Source: Bacillus sp. FSL K6-3431
Lineage (GTDB): Bacteria; Bacillota; Bacilli; Bacillales; Bacillaceae_C
Assembly (NCBI RefSeq): GCF_038002605.1
Contig: NZ_JBBOCT010000001.1
Span: 2,418,001-2,482,000, forward strand
Direction of reading: 5' to 3'
DNA: 64,000 nucleotides
Shown: in pieces, positions 47,840 through 56,842 of the stretch
Numbering within the stretch: position 1 is the first letter of the stretch
Layout of the letters: every line of letters begins with the position of its first letter
Made by a program: the position numbers and the translations under genes
The notes under the pieces: generated by a model
Seen by the model: only the letters and a program-made list of their open reading frames with translations
What the model was told of the DNA's origin: nothing
Database searches by the model: none

Positions 47840-49000
47840 TTATAAACTCTTTTTTCCGCTTCGTTCTCTGTTTTCATAATCCATTAGTATTGCACCGATA
47901 AGTCGAAATGCAGATTGATTATTCGGGAAGATACGTATGACTCTTTCTCTCCTGCGAACCTCCTGATTAAGCCTTTCAAGTGAATTTGTGCTCGCTAGAT
48001 AACGATGATAACGAGAAGGCTGGTTGAGAAATTGAATGGCATCTTCGAAGCCATCCTCTAAAATTTCAATTGCTTTCTGGACCTTTGCTTCTTCTTCATA
48101 TTTATCGACAAATTGCTCTTTATATTGGCGAGCTTCTTCTACTGAAATACTATTAAAGATGCGCCTCATGTCAGCGATTATTTGTTTTGATTCTTTTTTT
48201 GGCAATCGTTCAATGATATTCCGTTTAAAATGGACAGTGCAACGTTGCCAAGAAGTGCCTATGAATTCCCGCTGAATTGCTTTTTTCAGTCCTTCATGAG
48301 CGTCTGAAATAATAAGTTTTGGAGACTGAAGAGCACGTCCTTTCAGGTGTTGGAAGAATCCTTGCCATGCCTCAAAACTCTCAACATGATCGATTTTTAG
48401 TCCAATCACTTCACGTCTCTTGTTTTCATTTATCGCTGTAGCGATATAAACTGCCTTGGAAATCACTTTATTATGTTCCCGGACCTTGATATACATGGCA
48501 TCTGCATAAACGTACGGATAGTACATGGTATTTAGAGGGCGGTTTGCCCACTCATTTACGATTGGATCTAGCTTTCCAGTAAGGGAAGATACGAACGATT
48601 TAGAGACGTTTTCTCCACACAGTTGTTGAACGACATTTGTGACTTTTCGAGTGGAAATCCCATTGACCACCATCTCTAACATCGACAATACAAAGGCCTG
48701 ATCTACACGGGAAAACTTTTCAAACACGGAGGGAGAAAAGTGTCCCTCACGGGTTCTCGGGACTCGCAGTTGAACCCTTCCAATACTAAGGAGAAGCTCT
48801 CGCTCGTAGTAGCCATTTCGGTAATCAATGCGTTCGATCGAGCGCTCGTAGGCAGCTGCTTGGAGATAATCATCGCGTTCCTTCTCCATATATTCATTTA
48901 GGACAAGTACAATCGTGGATTTTACTACCGCTTCCAGGTTTGAATTTAGCACTGAGTCTTTTAAAATTTCAATATCTAGGTTAAAATTAAGTTGGGTCAT
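47840..49000 (-). CDS. IS256-family (mutator-type) transposase
   Basis: 386 residues with the family blocks YYPYVYADAMYIKVREHNKV (first catalytic Asp), GLKIDHVESFEAWQGFFQHL, LIISDAHEGLKKAIQREF (second Asp) and STNSLERLNQEVRRRERVIR (catalytic Glu). The start ATG 49000 is 8 nt behind GGAGG; ATG 49003 is also possible. It belongs to the IS at 47713-49095 and shows no frameshift. Confidence 0.95.
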   Translation of the reverse strand: MTQLNFNLDIEILKDSVLNSNLEAVVKSTIVLVLNEYMEKERDDYLQAAAYERSIERIDYRNGYYERELLLSIGRVQLRVPRTREGHFSPSVFEKFSRVDQAFVLSMLEMVVNGISTRKVTNVVQQLCGENVSKSFVSSLTGKLDPIVNEWANRPLNTMYYPYVYADAMYIKVREHNKVISKAVYIATAINENKRREVIGLKIDHVESFEAWQGFFQHLKGRALQSPKLIISDAHEGLKKAIQREFIGTSWQRCTVHFKRNIIERLPKKESKQIIADMRRIFNSISVEEARQYKEQFVDKYEEEAKVQKAIEILEDGFEDAIQFLNQPSRYHRYLASTNSLERLNQEVRRRERVIRIFPNNQSAFRLIGAILMDYENRERSGKKSL

Positions 49001-49170
49001 CATCAATTCCTCCTCAATGTGATCGTGGTTGAAAACATTGTAACATGAGGTCTTGATGAGACCTTTTCTTTTTACACAATTATACGGACTCTATCATTTT
49101 ACGAGCCGCTCACCGATTTTGGTATTTACCACGGAAGATAAATTAACCATAAATAAATACCCACCTACAG

Positions 49171-50067
49171 TTAATTCACTTTCACTTTTTCTTCCTCTGG
49201 ATTAACAATTACGATCTTTCCATCCTCTAGTTCCATTCTGACTTTATTCGAATCCACGATCCCGATTGCCTGTAAATAATTTTCTGGTACTTGGATTCTT
49301 CTTGCACTATCGAGTACAGCCAACTCTACATGAGTATCTTGTCCTTCGTCTGAACTCTCTTCATCCAATGTCATATTCGCATAAGCTGAACGACGCAAAA
49401 TTTCACTTGATGTTTTACCATCGCGAATAGCGACGACTCTATCCATTTTTCTCGTAAGCTGGGAATCATGGGTCACGATAACGATCGTAACTCCGAGTTC
49501 ACGATTCAAGTTCCGCAAAACATCAAGAATAATATCTGCCGTTTTCGTATCTACACTTCCAGTTGGTTCGTCTGCCAAAATTAAACTCGGTTGATTAGCG
49601 AGAGATATGGCGATGGCGACACGTTGTTGCTCCCCACCTGAAAGGGAGTGTAATTTGCTATTGAACCTATGTCCCATGCCGACCATCTCTAGCAATTCTT
49701 TTGCTTGCTCACGTTTATAGCGACCTTTAATCAACATCGGAAGCTCCACATTTTCAACAGCTGATAAATAAGGAATCAGATTTCTTGCATTGTTTTGCCA
49801 TACAAATCCGACCGTTTCCAGTTTATATTTTACTAGGTCCTTATCAGACATTCTCAGCAAATCTTTTCCACCAACAATTAGTTTTCCAGCAGTTGGTCTG
49901 TCAAGTCCACCTAGCATGTTTAATAAAGTTGACTTACCACTTCCGCTATTACCGATAATGCCCATAAGCTCACCTTTATCCACTTGCAAATCGAGTCCCT
50001 GCAAGGCTATGACCTCATGATCATCATCAATCTTATAAATTTTCATTAAGTTTTGGCATTGTATCAT
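49171..50067 (-). CDS. ABC transporter ATP-binding protein (MacB/LolD type), second ATPase
   Basis: Walker A GNSGSGKST (about 39-47), signature LSGGEQQRVAIA, Walker B LILADEPT, plus an extra C-terminal piece of about 70 residues (ELAVLDSARRIQVPENYLQA and an acidic/basic end) not usual in LolD-type ATPases. ATG 50067 begins 1 nt after the FtsX stop and lies 6 nt behind GGTGAGG; the upstream GTG at 50079 is not needed. Together with the ATPase at 53979 it could drive the one big permease as a heterodimer. Confidence 0.9.
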   Translation of the reverse strand: MIQCQNLMKIYKIDDDHEVIALQGLDLQVDKGELMGIIGNSGSGKSTLLNMLGGLDRPTAGKLIVGGKDLLRMSDKDLVKYKLETVGFVWQNNARNLIPYLSAVENVELPMLIKGRYKREQAKELLEMVGMGHRFNSKLHSLSGGEQQRVAIAISLANQPSLILADEPTGSVDTKTADIILDVLRNLNRELGVTIVIVTHDSQLTRKMDRVVAIRDGKTSSEILRRSAYANMTLDEESSDEGQDTHVELAVLDSARRIQVPENYLQAIGIVDSNKVRMELEDGKIVIVNPEEEKVKVN

Positions 50068-50068
50068 G

Positions 50069-52948
50069 TTAATCCTCACCTAACTTTATCGCTTGATGGA
50101 TCTTAATTTTCCTTAAAAAGCCGATTAAAATTGCAGATCCGAGCACAAGCATCAGTAAGACAAAAATGTAAATTTTTATTTCGTCACTGGCATTAGATAC
50201 AACGGAAAATGGCGGCATCATATTTTGTACATTTAAAGATAGTTTAAATAAAGGTACGAATAACTGACTTGTAATTCCTCCAACAGTAATACCTAACAGA
50301 CAAGCAAAACCAGAAGTTAATAACTGTTCAGAAATCAAAATACCGATTAATTTCGACATTGGAATCCCCATTGCCCTATAAATTCCATATTGTAACGTTC
50401 TCGATCTAATCGTCAAAATCCAGTAAAGAATGAATCCGATAAAAGAAATCATCAGTGAGATCAGAAAACCTAATGTCATTGTTCCGTTTAATCCAAGCAA
50501 TAAGGCACTATTTTTCAACTCTACTATACTTGGGTACACATCATTCATTGCTAGCACTGGTATTTTCTTTTCTTTAATACTCTCATAAAAGTTAGCCCGA
50601 GTTGCTTCAGGGTGTAACTTCATCCATACTTCATAAGGTTCTAGCCCAATCATATTCTGTACATAGGGCAAATTCGCAACGACAAGTGCCCCCGATTGCT
50701 CACTGTCTTCAGCCTTTTCAAGAGGATTGAACGCTGGCCAGTAATCAATGATTCCATATATAACAAATTCACCTGTATCTGAGCCTCCCCAACTCATGGA
50801 AAGATAATCTCCTTCTTTCACTCCTAGAGATTTAGCAGCGTTTGCTGAAATCAGTATCCCACTCGGTTCTTTTGCGAGTAAATTTAAATATTGATACCAA
50901 TGATGAGGTAGTAGGGATGATTTGAACCACGCTACCTCTCCAAATGATTTTGGCTCGATTGCCAATAGCTTTGGATAATGAATGCTTTTTTCATTAGATG
51001 TAAGCGTGATATCATTTTTTTTAAACACCTTTGCAGCCTTAGCAACTTCCTCCAGCTGTGTGAACGGGTCAAATGGTGGTTCAGTATAAACAACTTGTTC
51101 TATTTCCGTAAGGTCTAATTCATCCGTTTTTTCCTCTTCTGAACCGGATCCAGAAGGTGCACTTGGAGACATATATGCAGGCATTGACGCAGGCTTGTTA
51201 CTATTCCACTTCACAGCGACTCGGACTTCAGCACCATTTTTATAAAGCAGTTGCTCTTCTAAATTGAGATTAATCGTCCGTGCAGCGCTAGCACTGAATA
51301 CTCCCATTCCTATCGTCATCACTAGAAATAACATAAGGAATTGATACTGTTTGGAAGACCGACTTACTTGTAAAAATGTACTGTATAACGATACAGACCA
51401 AAACCTTTCTCCTATTTTATAAATAAGGGCTAAAACCCATGGATAAATCCGCAGGATAAATAAACCAGCTCCAATAATGAACAACGCGGGAATAAAGAAT
51501 AAAATCGGATCTATCATTAGATCGGCAGGATCACCATCAAATGCGAGTAATTCTTTTTGCCTACGATTAAATGTCCACAGACCATAAATCGAAACACCAA
51601 GCAAAGCTAACTCGATAAAAACGGTATACCATTTCTGCCCACCGATATTTCTAGCAATATCTTGTTTATGATTTACGATACTGCGTCCAGATGCTTGATA
51701 AACTGGTATCATAATCATAATAATCGAGACAGCAACAGCAAGAAACGCATAGAAAAATGACTTGGCTGACAACTTAATAGGAAGAGCAGATCTTTGGACA
51801 AATTCCAAAAATCCATTGGATGCTCCAAGCACTTTACAAAGCAATAAGCCAAGAAAAGGACCAATGAAGAATGCAAACAGTCCTAATATAGCAATCTCTA
51901 TAAAATATATTGCTAGAATTTGAATCCGACTTGCTCCACGACTAGAAAATACAGCAATTTCATTTAATTGCCGTTCAATAATCAATCGTGAGATCATATA
52001 CAGATAAACAGCAAGCATAATTAACACAGGTACATTCAGCGACCACAACATGACAGACAGCTGATCTCCCTTATGCTCAAATGAAATAAGAATACTTTTT
52101 ATTGGAAAATGAAATAAAATCGATGCCTTTTTTACACTAGAAACGGATGACTTCAGCTTTCTCTCTAAACCTAGCAATCGAGAAATGTCTTCATCTGTTA
52201 TTTTGTGATAATCAAACGCTGTACTAAACCTTCCGATACCTAGCAACCCTTCATGATTGGCCACAAGTTCATTACGAAACCATTTCTCATGAACAATGAA
52301 GTCATCACTGAATTTATTCTGAACTAGCGACCAATATTGGCCCTCGTTCCCTGCCGGCTGAAAAGCTCCCACTGGCTTTATAATAAACTGATTGTCATCA
52401 TCACCAAGAATAAAGGTTGTGCCAAGGACCATATCTCTTTCAAGCAATGCTTGTTCTGAGACGAGTACCTCTATTACCCCATCTACAGGCTCAGCAACTG
52501 GAAATTTGCCATCAGTAAGCGTGACATTTTTTTCAATATTAGTTAACATCATTAACTTACCAGGCTTTAGGGACTTCGCCCTCCTTGCTTCCTCTTCATA
52601 CATTGCTTTTAATGGTGTTGTCCCAACTATATTTACGTCAGCTAATACAGGAATTCCGGCTTCAGTTACAATATCTTTTTTTATCGACTCTACCCTGGAA
52701 AGCGCTTCTCCTGGTTGTTTAACAATGGACGTTGCAAATGTATCAGAAAAACTAAATTCACCTGGAAATTCATTTTTACTCGTTTGATGGTCTTCTAGTT
52801 CCTTTAACAGCATTTTTTGCATCACACTTGACGTGTAGGTCGGGATGCTTGATACGAGTGAGACTGTAATAAGCAAACCAAGGAATAAGCTACCTGTAAG
52901 CCATCGATTATTTAGCATTTTGCGAAATATTAATTGTAAGATTGCCAC
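50069..52948 (-). CDS. Giant FtsX-like ABC permease
   Basis: 959 residues. The N-terminal helix (about 14-36) is followed by a large outside domain (about 40-290), a block of helices (about 295-420), further helices (about 440-530), a second outside domain (about 550-810) and final helices (about 820-945). This duplicated FtsX layout belongs to permeases that move or release lipoproteins, peptides or lipids and do not transport small sugars. No binding protein accompanies it; instead a membrane-fusion protein and two ATPases do. GTG start with GAGGGGG. Confidence 0.85.
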   Translation of the reverse strand: MAILQLIFRKMLNNRWLTGSLFLGLLITVSLVSSIPTYTSSVMQKMLLKELEDHQTSKNEFPGEFSFSDTFATSIVKQPGEALSRVESIKKDIVTEAGIPVLADVNIVGTTPLKAMYEEEARRAKSLKPGKLMMLTNIEKNVTLTDGKFPVAEPVDGVIEVLVSEQALLERDMVLGTTFILGDDDNQFIIKPVGAFQPAGNEGQYWSLVQNKFSDDFIVHEKWFRNELVANHEGLLGIGRFSTAFDYHKITDEDISRLLGLERKLKSSVSSVKKASILFHFPIKSILISFEHKGDQLSVMLWSLNVPVLIMLAVYLYMISRLIIERQLNEIAVFSSRGASRIQILAIYFIEIAILGLFAFFIGPFLGLLLCKVLGASNGFLEFVQRSALPIKLSAKSFFYAFLAVAVSIIMIMIPVYQASGRSIVNHKQDIARNIGGQKWYTVFIELALLGVSIYGLWTFNRRQKELLAFDGDPADLMIDPILFFIPALFIIGAGLFILRIYPWVLALIYKIGERFWSVSLYSTFLQVSRSSKQYQFLMLFLVMTIGMGVFSASAARTINLNLEEQLLYKNGAEVRVAVKWNSNKPASMPAYMSPSAPSGSGSEEEKTDELDLTEIEQVVYTEPPFDPFTQLEEVAKAAKVFKKNDITLTSNEKSIHYPKLLAIEPKSFGEVAWFKSSLLPHHWYQYLNLLAKEPSGILISANAAKSLGVKEGDYLSMSWGGSDTGEFVIYGIIDYWPAFNPLEKAEDSEQSGALVVANLPYVQNMIGLEPYEVWMKLHPEATRANFYESIKEKKIPVLAMNDVYPSIVELKNSALLLGLNGTMTLGFLISLMISFIGFILYWILTIRSRTLQYGIYRAMGIPMSKLIGILISEQLLTSGFACLLGITVGGITSQLFVPLFKLSLNVQNMMPPFSVVSNASDEIKIYIFVLLMLVLGSAILIGFLRKIKIHQAIKLGED

Positions 52949-52963
52949 ACACTTATTCCCCCT

Positions 52964-54010
52964 CTACTTCAAAATGATGATGTCCCCTTCATTTAGTCCT
53001 TTGAGAACCTCAGCCTCTGTAGCGGATATAATTCCAGCTTCAATATCAACTTCTCGTTTCGTATTATCGGCCATGACTTGTACATAATTTCGGCCATTTG
53101 TTGTTCTCAAGCCATTTTTAGGAATAATCAACGTATCGGCATTTTTGGCAGTAATAATTTCAATACCTGCGATCTCACCAACTTTCACATCTTTTGGCCA
53201 GGAGTCAATACTAACAACAATCGTTTTGCTATAATGGTCAGGATCTTTTTGATAAATATCTTGTGGTACATCCTTAGGCGTTTGAATGACCTTCCCTTTT
53301 AAGTCTTTGCCTTTTAAGTCAACTATAGCTTCCATACCTCCGGTAACTTCAGCAATATCGGCAGCATTTATCGCTGTATACTCCACATGGAAGTCAGAGG
53401 TTTCTGCTACTTGAAAAATAGATTCATAGGCAGGTACAGTCTCCCCTTGGCGAATCTCACTTACGAAGGTAACTACCCCATTCATCGGGGCGGTGATTTT
53501 AGCCTCAGCAAGTTGAGAGTTCATTTGATAAAGTCGATTATTTAAGCTTTGTACATCTAACTTGCCAATTTCAATCGAGTATTTATCTGCATTTTCCGCC
53601 CTCAATTGCTCCAGTCTAATTTCAGCTTTTTTCAATTCAATACGCGCTTGATCAATATCAAAAATTAAGCTTCCAGTTTCAATTTCCGCTAATGTATCCC
53701 CTTTTTCTACTAAATCTCCTTTTACTACAAACACCTTCTGGAGTCTACCACCATCTTTCGTATAAAATAAATCATGCTGACTTTTAGGCACAAGTACGCC
53801 TGAGCCTTTTACTCGCTTCACTATCTCGCCGTTAGTTACTTCTGCAGTATCATAGTCCATTTGAGCGGGTTCCACTAGTGGAGGAGCAAGCACTGGTTCT
53901 TCCTTAGGTAAAAAAGAGCAGCCGCCCATAATTGCACCCATCAGCGCCACTGCGCCGACACTTCCCCACGATAGCGATTTAAACGGTAACTTCGTTTTTT
54001 CGGTATGCAA
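52964..54010 (-). CDS. HlyD/MacA-like membrane-fusion protein, probable lipoprotein
   Basis: 348 residues: an N-terminal hydrophobic stretch ending MGGC (possible lipobox, Cys about 31), a biotinyl-lipoyl-like hairpin (KVFVVKGDLVEKGDTLAEIE), a short coiled coil (about 120-160, ARIELKKAEIRLEQLRAENA) and beta domains. MacA-like proteins link ABC permeases to substrates or outer structures; in Gram-positives they serve peptide export or resistance. The start is TTG at 54010, 9 nt behind GGAGG, and overlaps the end of the ATPase gene by 32 nt in another frame, so translation is coupled. Confidence 0.85.
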   Translation of the reverse strand: MHTEKTKLPFKSLSWGSVGAVALMGAIMGGCSFLPKEEPVLAPPLVEPAQMDYDTAEVTNGEIVKRVKGSGVLVPKSQHDLFYTKDGGRLQKVFVVKGDLVEKGDTLAEIETGSLIFDIDQARIELKKAEIRLEQLRAENADKYSIEIGKLDVQSLNNRLYQMNSQLAEAKITAPMNGVVTFVSEIRQGETVPAYESIFQVAETSDFHVEYTAINAADIAEVTGGMEAIVDLKGKDLKGKVIQTPKDVPQDIYQKDPDHYSKTIVVSIDSWPKDVKVGEIAGIEIITAKNADTLIIPKNGLRTTNGRNYVQVMADNTKREVDIEAGIISATEAEVLKGLNEGDIIILK

Positions 54011-54674
54011 TGGTCTGATCCTCCAATGTATAGACGTGTTCTAATATTTCAAGAATGCCTGGGTCATGGGTAGTCATAATAATCGTTGTCGTACGGCTTT
54101 TTACGAGTTCCTGAAAAGCATGAATGATGCGAAACGCCATTTTACTGTCTAACTCCGCCGTTGGTTCATCAGCTAAAATAATAGGAGGTTTGGCAGAAAT
54201 CGCTCTAGCAATTGCTACTCTTTGTTGTTCACCACCTGATAACTCAAAAGGACGATGCTTCGCCCTTTTGGTCAATCCTACAAGATCGATCGATTCTCCA
54301 ATCATCCTTGCCCATTCTTTTCTAGGAACACCTGCAATTCTAAGCCCAAATTCAATATTTTCCTCCACCGTCATCAACGGAACTAGACCATAGGATTGAA
54401 AAACAAAGCCCATCTGCGTCCTACGCATTTCAGATCGTTGTTTTTCATTATATTGATCTATCGGTTTTCCCGCGATATAAATTTCGCCACTTGTAGGTCG
54501 ATCAAGTGCACCAATTAAATTAAGCAAAGTCGTCTTTCCAGACCCTGATCTTCCTCTTAGAGCAACGAGTTCATTCGGTTCTATCGTTAAATTGATTCCA
54601 TCTAATACATTAACTTTTTTGTTACCGCTTCCAAAAGACTTAACGATATTATCGACTCTTACAAGAGCTTCCAT
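53979..54674 (-). CDS. ABC transporter ATP-binding protein (MacB/LolD type), first ATPase
   Basis: 231 residues with Walker A GRSGSGKTTL (about 40-49), Q-loop MGFVFQSYGL, signature LSGGEQQRVAIARA and Walker B IILADEPTAELDSK. It is the typical length for LolD/MacB ATPases and heads the four-gene export operon. A weak GGTGG precedes the ATG. Confidence 0.92.
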   Translation of the reverse strand: MEALVRVDNIVKSFGSGNKKVNVLDGINLTIEPNELVALRGRSGSGKTTLLNLIGALDRPTSGEIYIAGKPIDQYNEKQRSEMRRTQMGFVFQSYGLVPLMTVEENIEFGLRIAGVPRKEWARMIGESIDLVGLTKRAKHRPFELSGGEQQRVAIARAISAKPPIILADEPTAELDSKMAFRIIHAFQELVKSRTTTIIMTTHDPGILEILEHVYTLEDQTIAYRKNEVTV

Positions 54675-54779
54675 ATTCCACCACGTTTCCAGCCTCTGAT
54701 CGTAGTCAAGGCTTCTATAAGTAAAAAGTAGATTCTTACTTCAATAAAATATAATGTCAATTAATACCTAATTTTCTAA

Positions 54780-54816
54780 ATTATAACACAATAAATCAAA
54801 CCTGCGTAAAGCAGGT
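54780..54816 (-). promoter_or_regulatory. Promoter with adjacent hairpin for the FtsX exporter operon
   Basis: On the minus strand TGT-TATAAT (54788-54780) is an extended -10 box; ACCTGC-GTAAA-GCAGGT (54800-54816) forms a small palindrome at the -35 position, where a regulator might bind. The gene start is about 105 nt downstream. Confidence 0.4.
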
Positions 54817-54892
54817 CGCATTGTTATAAAACGTTTGGTTCTTAGTCAGGATTCCCTCTACTGGGTTACGATAAGTCGAGAACAAAAGGTCA

Positions 54893-54985
54893 TTAGCCAA
54901 GACTTATTAGAAGGTCAAGACCAACCTTCTAGAAGTCTTGGCTTATGCTTGTCGCCCTATACAAGCTTCTGGCGCCTTTCGCTTT
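54893..54985 (-). repeat. Bacillaceae-type intergenic repeat with long hairpin
   Basis: Arms AGCCAAGACTT (54896-54906) and AAGTCTTGGCT, extended by TAGAAGGT/ACCTTCTA, make a long stem, followed by CTTCTGGCGCCTTTCGCTTTC next to the permease stop. This layout (AAGCCAAG stem, GTCG, GGCGCCT..CGCTTT end) is a widely repeated intergenic element in Bacillus relatives, known to me from memory. Here it probably also ends transcription of the upstream cluster. Confidence 0.5.
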
Positions 54986-54986
54986 C

Positions 54987-55970
54987 TTATTCCCCTGCTA
55001 TTCCTGAATGTTCGATGCTTTCAACGAAAGAACGTTGGACGAATAGGTATAGTATAATAATTGGCAGGATTGTCAGAATAACGGCAGCCATAATTTGGTT
55101 TAATAATGTTGGTGCCATACCTATTGCATCTCTTGCAGCTACAGCTTGTGTCATTTGATTTACTCCTTGGGCATTTGCGTTTCCGTTAAAGGTCGTTAAG
55201 TTTTGTGCTAAGTTAAAATATTCAGGTACAAGCAAATACATATTTGGTTGAAACACATCATTCCAATTCCACACAACAGAAAATAGAAACACAACTAGCA
55301 TCGCTGGCTTTGCAAGTGGAAACATGATTGTCCAGTAAGTACGGAAGGGACCTGCTCCATCAATCCTTGCCGCTTCCTCAAATACTTTTGGTAGACCTCG
55401 ATAAAACTGGATAAAAATTAAGACAAACAAGGCCCCTTTTAAACCAAAGCCAAAAAACGCCGGAATAATAAATGGAAATAACGTATTAATCCAACCTAGA
55501 TCACTAAAAAAGATATAAAGCGGGACTACAATTGTTTGCGGTGGCACTAAAAAAGTAAAGAGTAGTAATCCAAGCCACAAACCTTTACCTGGAAATTTAT
55601 AGCGAGCAAATCCATAGCCAATAAAGGAACAACTAAGAATTTGCAAAACAGCACTTCCAAATGAAATCCAAATACTATTGAGGAATCCATTCCAATAATT
55701 GATTGATTTAAAGGCCTCTGCAAAGTTTTCTAACGTAAATACTTTAGGGAGCCATTGAACAGTCGCATCTGCAACGTCTTGAGGACGCATGAATGATTGT
55801 GAAACCATGTAAAGCAGTGGATAAATAAATACAAAAGATAAGCTTAATAATAACAAATAATAAAACGTATTTCCTAAAAGCGATTTTGAACGCCTCAACA
55901 GTAAAGACCTTTTATCATCGTCCAACTTTTGCGTTAGCAGTCGAACGGAACGAACTACTCTTAGTTCCAT
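54987..55970 (-). CDS. Sugar-type ABC permease (MalG type), pair B
   Basis: 327 residues with an N-terminal cytoplasmic extension of about 30 residues, six helices and the EAA loop EEAARIDGAGPFRTYWTIMFP (about 207-227). A long insert near 250-285 (NLAQNLTTFNGNANAQGVNQ) is unusual for the family and lies in an outside loop. Final gene of the cluster starting beyond the window end. ATG with GGGGGGAG. Confidence 0.85.
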   Translation of the reverse strand: MELRVVRSVRLLTQKLDDDKRSLLLRRSKSLLGNTFYYLLLLSLSFVFIYPLLYMVSQSFMRPQDVADATVQWLPKVFTLENFAEAFKSINYWNGFLNSIWISFGSAVLQILSCSFIGYGFARYKFPGKGLWLGLLLFTFLVPPQTIVVPLYIFFSDLGWINTLFPFIIPAFFGFGLKGALFVLIFIQFYRGLPKVFEEAARIDGAGPFRTYWTIMFPLAKPAMLVVFLFSVVWNWNDVFQPNMYLLVPEYFNLAQNLTTFNGNANAQGVNQMTQAVAARDAIGMAPTLLNQIMAAVILTILPIIILYLFVQRSFVESIEHSGIAGE

Positions 55971-55988
55971 CGAATTTCTCCCCCCTCT

Positions 55989-56840
55989 CTAATCGGCCAT
56001 TCCTCTACGGAAAATGAGGAAAACTAAGCCCAAAACAATGAAGATAAAAATAAAGTACAGCCAACCAATCGCGGATCCATAAGCGTAATCATTTGAAACA
56101 AATACTACATTTAATAAGTGATCCATGACACCGTTATCCGGTTTCGTAAATGAATTAACAATACTATACAATGTATTAACAAAAATCATTGGCATTAGCA
56201 TCGGAAATGTAATTTTCCAAAACACTTCCCATCCCGTTGCGCCATCAATTTTTGCTGCTTCATACAATGATGGTGAAATGGTCTGCAACCCTGCCAAAAA
56301 TATTAAAATTTGTACACCTGAATCCCACATAACAAGTGTGAGCGAGTCCGCATATTCGAGGAGCGGATCAAGAATTTCACTCGGTATAATACTATTCAAT
56401 GTGCGATACAAATCATACTGATAAAAAATTGGTAATGATGCCGCCCCTTGCTCCATTAACTTTCGCAGTGCTGCCCCAGAGGCAATAATCACCGGCAGGA
56501 AAAACACACCTCTGAAAAATGTTCTGCCAAATGCTTTTCTATTAAGCAAAATAGCGCTGAACATGGCAAATAATAAAATAAGTGGTACTTGAGTCAGCAT
56601 AGATGTCATCGTATCTATTAATAGCGGCATGAAATCTATGTCTGTCGTAAATGCTTCACGGTAATTCTTCAAACCAACGTATGTCGCCTGTAGCCCTACT
56701 TTAGTTGGTTTTAAGTCGTTTAGAGAGTAATAAAACGATCTTCCGAGCGGAACAGCCATGAACAGAAAGAAACCAATAATCCATAAAGATATGAATGAAT
56801 ATCCTTCCATGATGTGACGGGCCTTCATTGATAGTCTCAT
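55989..56840 (-). CDS. Sugar-type ABC permease (MalF type), pair B
   Basis: 283 residues, six helices, EAA loop YEAAKIDGATGWEVFWKITFP (about 190-210). Partner of the permease 18 bp downstream. It follows the DUF5696-type gene by 2 bp. No second binding protein gene accompanies this pair, so it must share one or use the DUF5696-type protein. Confidence 0.86.
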   Translation of the reverse strand: MRLSMKARHIMEGYSFISLWIIGFFLFMAVPLGRSFYYSLNDLKPTKVGLQATYVGLKNYREAFTTDIDFMPLLIDTMTSMLTQVPLILLFAMFSAILLNRKAFGRTFFRGVFFLPVIIASGAALRKLMEQGAASLPIFYQYDLYRTLNSIIPSEILDPLLEYADSLTLVMWDSGVQILIFLAGLQTISPSLYEAAKIDGATGWEVFWKITFPMLMPMIFVNTLYSIVNSFTKPDNGVMDHLLNVVFVSNDYAYGSAIGWLYFIFIFIVLGLVFLIFRRGMAD

Positions 56841-56842
56841 GA

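Larger units (their letters stand above)
47713..49095 (-). mobile_element. Intact IS256-family insertion sequence
   Basis: 1383 bp with imperfect 24-bp terminal inverted repeats: the inner parts share AGTCC and AATTGTGTAA (17 of 24 positions equal). It is flanked by an 8-bp direct repeat ATTTTACG (47705-47712 and 49096-49103). Removing the element and one copy restores a perfect 20-bp unit of the surrounding array. The transposase frame is complete, so the element may be active. Confidence 0.9.
47481..49121. repeat. 20-bp tandem repeat array, split by an IS
   Basis: Twelve units of 20 bp (consensus ACCGATTTTRYGAGCCRCTC, with GCTG variants) run from 47481 to the IS at 47713 and resume at 49096/49104 to 49121. 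Variants alternate in an ordered way (GCTG-TTTTACG-GCCGCTC next to ACCG-TTTTGTG-GCCACTC), which suggests repeated duplication of 40-bp blocks. GAGC-C-GCTC within the unit is a small palindrome. No spacers, so not CRISPR; the period is not a multiple of 3 and stops occur, so not coding. The stretch 47336-47480 before it holds nothing else recognisable. Confidence 0.9.

Noticed and set aside
49122-49165. Terminator of the exporter operon (GGTATTTA/TAAATACC stem)
   Set aside because: The loop is long and no T tract follows on the minus strand, so I do not call it.
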